Assembly: GCA_964505325.1 (NCBI GenBank)
Contig: CAZDHT010000007.1
Coordinates: 1 to 50,210 of the forward strand
Direction of reading: 5' to 3'
DNA from: CAZDHT01 sp964505325
GTDB taxonomy: Bacteria > Planctomycetota > PUPC01
DNA: 50,210 nucleotides
Part shown: positions 47,969 through 50,210 of the stretch, piece by piece
How the letters are laid out: every line of letters starts with the position of its first letter
How positions within the stretch are numbered: position 1 is the stretch's first letter
Notes under the pieces: model-generated
Told to the model about the DNA's origin: nothing
Databases searched by the model: none
The model's input: only the letters and a program-made list of their open reading frames with translations
Program-made: the position numbers and the translations under genes

Positions 47969-50210
47969 CTAGGATTTGCCCATGCAGCAGTTCTTGTACT
48001 TCTTGCCGCTGCCACAGGGGCACGGGTCGTTGCGGCTGGGCTGCTTGTCGGTGCGGACCGGCTGGCGGCCGCCCTCTGATCTCTGCGACCCCGCGATGGC
48101 CTGCTCCTGCTGCTGCTCATACGCGCTGACCGAATCGTGGACGAGGCTCACCCCCGCATGCTCTTCCTGTACCTCGGTGCCCAGATCGACCTCGACCTTG
48201 AGCAGCATGTCGCTGACCTCCTCCTGGATCGCCTCGATCATTTCCTCGAACGCCTCATACCCTTCTTTCTTGTAGGCAATCTTCGGGTCGACCTGCGCGT
48301 AGCCGCGCATCGAAATCCCTTCGCCGAGATGGTCCATCACCGCCAGATGGTCCTTCCACCGCGTGTCGATCGCCTGCAGAATGAGCACCCGGGCGACCCA
48401 GTTCAGCCGGCGGCGCCCGATCTCGCCCTTTCGCTTCTCCAGCGCCTCGAATGCCCGTCGTTCGATCAGTTCGCGCGCCGCCGCCACCTCCAGCTTGCTC
48501 AGTTCGAGCGGGCCCATCCCGAGACCGAACTTGCGGTTCACCTTATCGGTCAGACTGGCGAAGTTCCGGCCCTCCGCGGCGAGATCCGAATCCAGGAACG
48601 TGTTCACCGCGTGACGCACCGCATCGACTGCAACGGCGCCCGGCGGGCGCTCGCCGTACCCGGCCCTCGCCGCCTCGACAAACACGCCGAGCATGTCGGC
48701 GTGAACGTCCTCCATCAGCTTGTGAACGTCAAGCTCGCCCCCCAGGCCGGATTTCTTCAGCCACGTATCCAGCTCGCCCACCTTCCACGTGTCGGGGAAC
48801 GTCTCCGGCGGAAGGAAACAGTCCAGCGAGGCGTTGACCACGTCCGCGGCGATGCGATCCGGCTTCTGTCTGGCGAGCGCTTTCTGGGCGCGCTCGCAGA
48901 CGAAGTTCGCCACCGCCCGCTCGTCGATGTCCCTCATCTCCTGCATCTGCGCGGCCGGCGCGCTGACACGGAGCTTCGAGTTGATCCAGCGCGCGAGCGG
49001 TTCGAGGGTGATCGCCTCGGACGCCGCGTTCGTTGCGAAGTAGGCCTGGAGCGCGGCGACGATCAGGCGGTCGATGATTTCGGGCTGCTCGTAGCCCCCG
49101 TCCTGGATTTCTTTCTGGACTTCGGCCACCAGCGGCTGCTTGACCTCGTTGCGCCGAGCATCGACCTTCCGCGGCAGCGCCGTCTCAAGCTTGACGGACG
49201 AAGACGCAAAGCTGAACCTGCCTCGCGCCCACGCCACCAGATGGGCATAAGATTGGTCCTCCGCAAACGACTCCCCCGAAATGAAATGCTCGACCGAGGA
49301 CTCCACACACCGCTTCGCGAACTCGCGCGCCTCGTCGTCGGGCAGGTCCTGCACCTGACCACCCAGCAGAATCGCCAGCTCTTCGCGGGACAAGGCCAGC
49401 CATTCGTCGCAGGACAACGCCAGGCCGAGCCCTTCCGCCCAGGTCCTCAGGGGCGCGTAGTTGCGCTCCTCCGGCGCCATCTTGCTGGCGATGTACTCGC
49501 CGACGGCCTTGTCGATGACGCTTTGGAACGTTCGAGACACGATGTCGTCGAGCCCACGGCACGAGATACTGGGGGCATCTGAGGCTGCGATGGCCTCGGC
49601 GACCGTCTTGCGGAGCCGTTCGTCATCCAGCTTGCTGAGCCCGAAGGAGTTGAGGCTGGCCTGGAAATCCTCGTACAGACGGCGACAGAGCCCGGTGAAG
49701 TCCCGGCCTTCGACCCCCAGGGTCTCCTTGACCGCAGCTACTACCGTGGGGAAATGCCAGTACAGGGCGACCCCCTCCGGCTGATCGAGTTGTCTGGCCT
49801 TGAGGGCGGCGGACGCTGCCGCGACGCGCGAGTTGGTCTCCGCCGCAAGCTCCTCGATCTCGTTGGCCCCGACCTTGACGCCGAACCGGTAATCCGCCCA
49901 TGTGCTCAACCGCTGCGGAGACGGCCGGCCGAGGAATACCGCCGACCTGATGTACAGGTTGACCGAGGCGTCCACGAGCGCCGCGATCACGTGACCGGCG
50001 GCGGCGGCGCCAAAGCCATCGGTCAGCCGTTCCGCCACCAGGGGCTCGATCTTCTCCGGGCGGAGGAGCAACGGGGTCCACTCTATACCGCCGATCTTGC
50101 AGGGAAGTTCCCCCATCCATTTCTGGTACGCCTTGTAGTCCCACTTTTCGGCGGGCAGCAGAGGCAGGTCCGCGCTCAGCCCGCGGCGGACCCAGTCGCG
50201 CACGATCACG
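47969..50210 (-). CDS. secA: preprotein translocase SecA, C-terminal part with expanded helical repeat region (5' end outside window)
   Basis: The frame is open to the right edge; the GTG at 50209 is internal. SecA identity rests on ILQAIDTRWKDHLAVMDHL with EGISMRGYAQVDPKIAYKKE (helical scaffold C-terminal part) and the zinc-binding CPCGSGKKYKNCC tail that binds SecB and ribosomes. Between the window edge and that segment lie about 600 residues. They contain a recurring ~75-residue unit with an L-x2-W-like start near fragment residues 28, 101, 174, 254, 324, 405, 480 and 553 (for example LSTWADYRFGV, LVAWARGRFSF, LARWINSKLRV). A normal SecA has only one helical wing of this kind. SecA is the ATPase motor of the Sec pathway. 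Confidence 0.9.
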   Translation of the reverse strand, partial: VIVRDWVRRGLSADLPLLPAEKWDYKAYQKWMGELPCKIGGIEWTPLLLRPEKIEPLVAERLTDGFGAAAAGHVIAALVDASVNLYIRSAVFLGRPSPQRLSTWADYRFGVKVGANEIEELAAETNSRVAAASAALKARQLDQPEGVALYWHFPTVVAAVKETLGVEGRDFTGLCRRLYEDFQASLNSFGLSKLDDERLRKTVAEAIAASDAPSISCRGLDDIVSRTFQSVIDKAVGEYIASKMAPEERNYAPLRTWAEGLGLALSCDEWLALSREELAILLGGQVQDLPDDEAREFAKRCVESSVEHFISGESFAEDQSYAHLVAWARGRFSFASSSVKLETALPRKVDARRNEVKQPLVAEVQKEIQDGGYEQPEIIDRLIVAALQAYFATNAASEAITLEPLARWINSKLRVSAPAAQMQEMRDIDERAVANFVCERAQKALARQKPDRIAADVVNASLDCFLPPETFPDTWKVGELDTWLKKSGLGGELDVHKLMEDVHADMLGVFVEAARAGYGERPPGAVAVDAVRHAVNTFLDSDLAAEGRNFASLTDKVNRKFGLGMGPLELSKLEVAAARELIERRAFEALEKRKGEIGRRRLNWVARVLILQAIDTRWKDHLAVMDHLGEGISMRGYAQVDPKIAYKKEGYEAFEEMIEAIQEEVSDMLLKVEVDLGTEVQEEHAGVSLVHDSVSAYEQQQEQAIAGSQRSEGGRQPVRTDKQPSRNDPCPCGSGKKYKNCCMGKS

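Overview
The window is about 50 kb of GC-rich chromosomal DNA from a bacterium with an outer membrane. BamA, OmpH/Skp and the lipid A genes lpxD, lpxC-fabZ and lpxA lie together on the plus strand. A fused LpxC-FabZ, DUF1080, FG-GAP repeats, a GH116-type glycosidase, a PEP-CTERM sorting tail and short 'CACGGGC...GCCCGTG' hairpin repeats point to the PVC superphylum, most likely Planctomycetota (inference from gene content, no phylogeny run). A three-subunit 2-oxoacid:acceptor oxidoreductase suggests anaerobic or facultatively anaerobic metabolism.

Layout. 1-3042: the C-terminal part of an FG-GAP repeat protein, then a gene-poor stretch with a truncated or decaying minus-strand gene. 3043-5006: a uroporphyrinogen-decarboxylase-family protein converging with a DUF1080 protein. 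5154-25755: a large, tightly packed minus-strand surface-polysaccharide locus. In transcription order it holds two paralogous winged-helix regulators, an ABC-2 permease, a Wzt-like ATPase with a C-terminal cargo domain, then seven glycosyltransferases, three methyltransferases and a radical SAM/SPASM enzyme, and finally a module of CMP-sugar synthetase-like protein, 2-hydroxyacid dehydrogenase, SDR, DUF115 protein, CDP-alcohol phosphotransferase-like membrane protein and RmlD-like reductase. Many genes overlap by 4 bp (ATGA, GTGA or TTGA), and a sigma70-like promoter sits just upstream of the first regulator. 25880-31289: a DUF1638-hydantoinase fusion and a GH116-type glycosidase, both minus strand, behind their own promoter. 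31468-37083: plus-strand housekeeping operon prs-rplY-pth-rpsF-ssb-rpsR-rplI-dnaB, starting from a near-consensus promoter. 37123-43919: envelope assembly and lipid A operon bamA-ompH-lpxD-lpxC/fabZ-lpxA, closed by a GC-rich hairpin. 44046-47416: 2-oxoacid oxidoreductase alpha, beta and gamma subunits, with a receiver-GGDEF protein inserted between beta and gamma. 47420-47601: a small inverted-repeat-bounded element. 47621-50210: a PEP-CTERM fragment and the C-terminal 746 residues of SecA, which runs off the window.

How it fits together. The polysaccharide locus looks like an ABC-exporter-dependent glycan pathway: cytoplasmic assembly by the GTs, methylation by the methyltransferases, recognition by the Wzt C-terminal domain and export by the permease. 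The last six genes look like a dedicated supply and transfer route for a CMP/CDP-activated acidic or phospho-linked unit, with no NeuB or NeuC homologue nearby.

The points most worth a second look are (1) about eight ~75-residue repeats in the SecA C-terminal region, (2) the CMP/CDP module, including a CDP-alcohol phosphotransferase whose last catalytic Asp is His, (3) the paired wHTH-Rossmann regulators with promoter-proximal palindromes, (4) the DUF1638-hydantoinase fusion, and (5) a receiver-GGDEF protein lacking the receiver Lys, embedded in the oxidoreductase operon.
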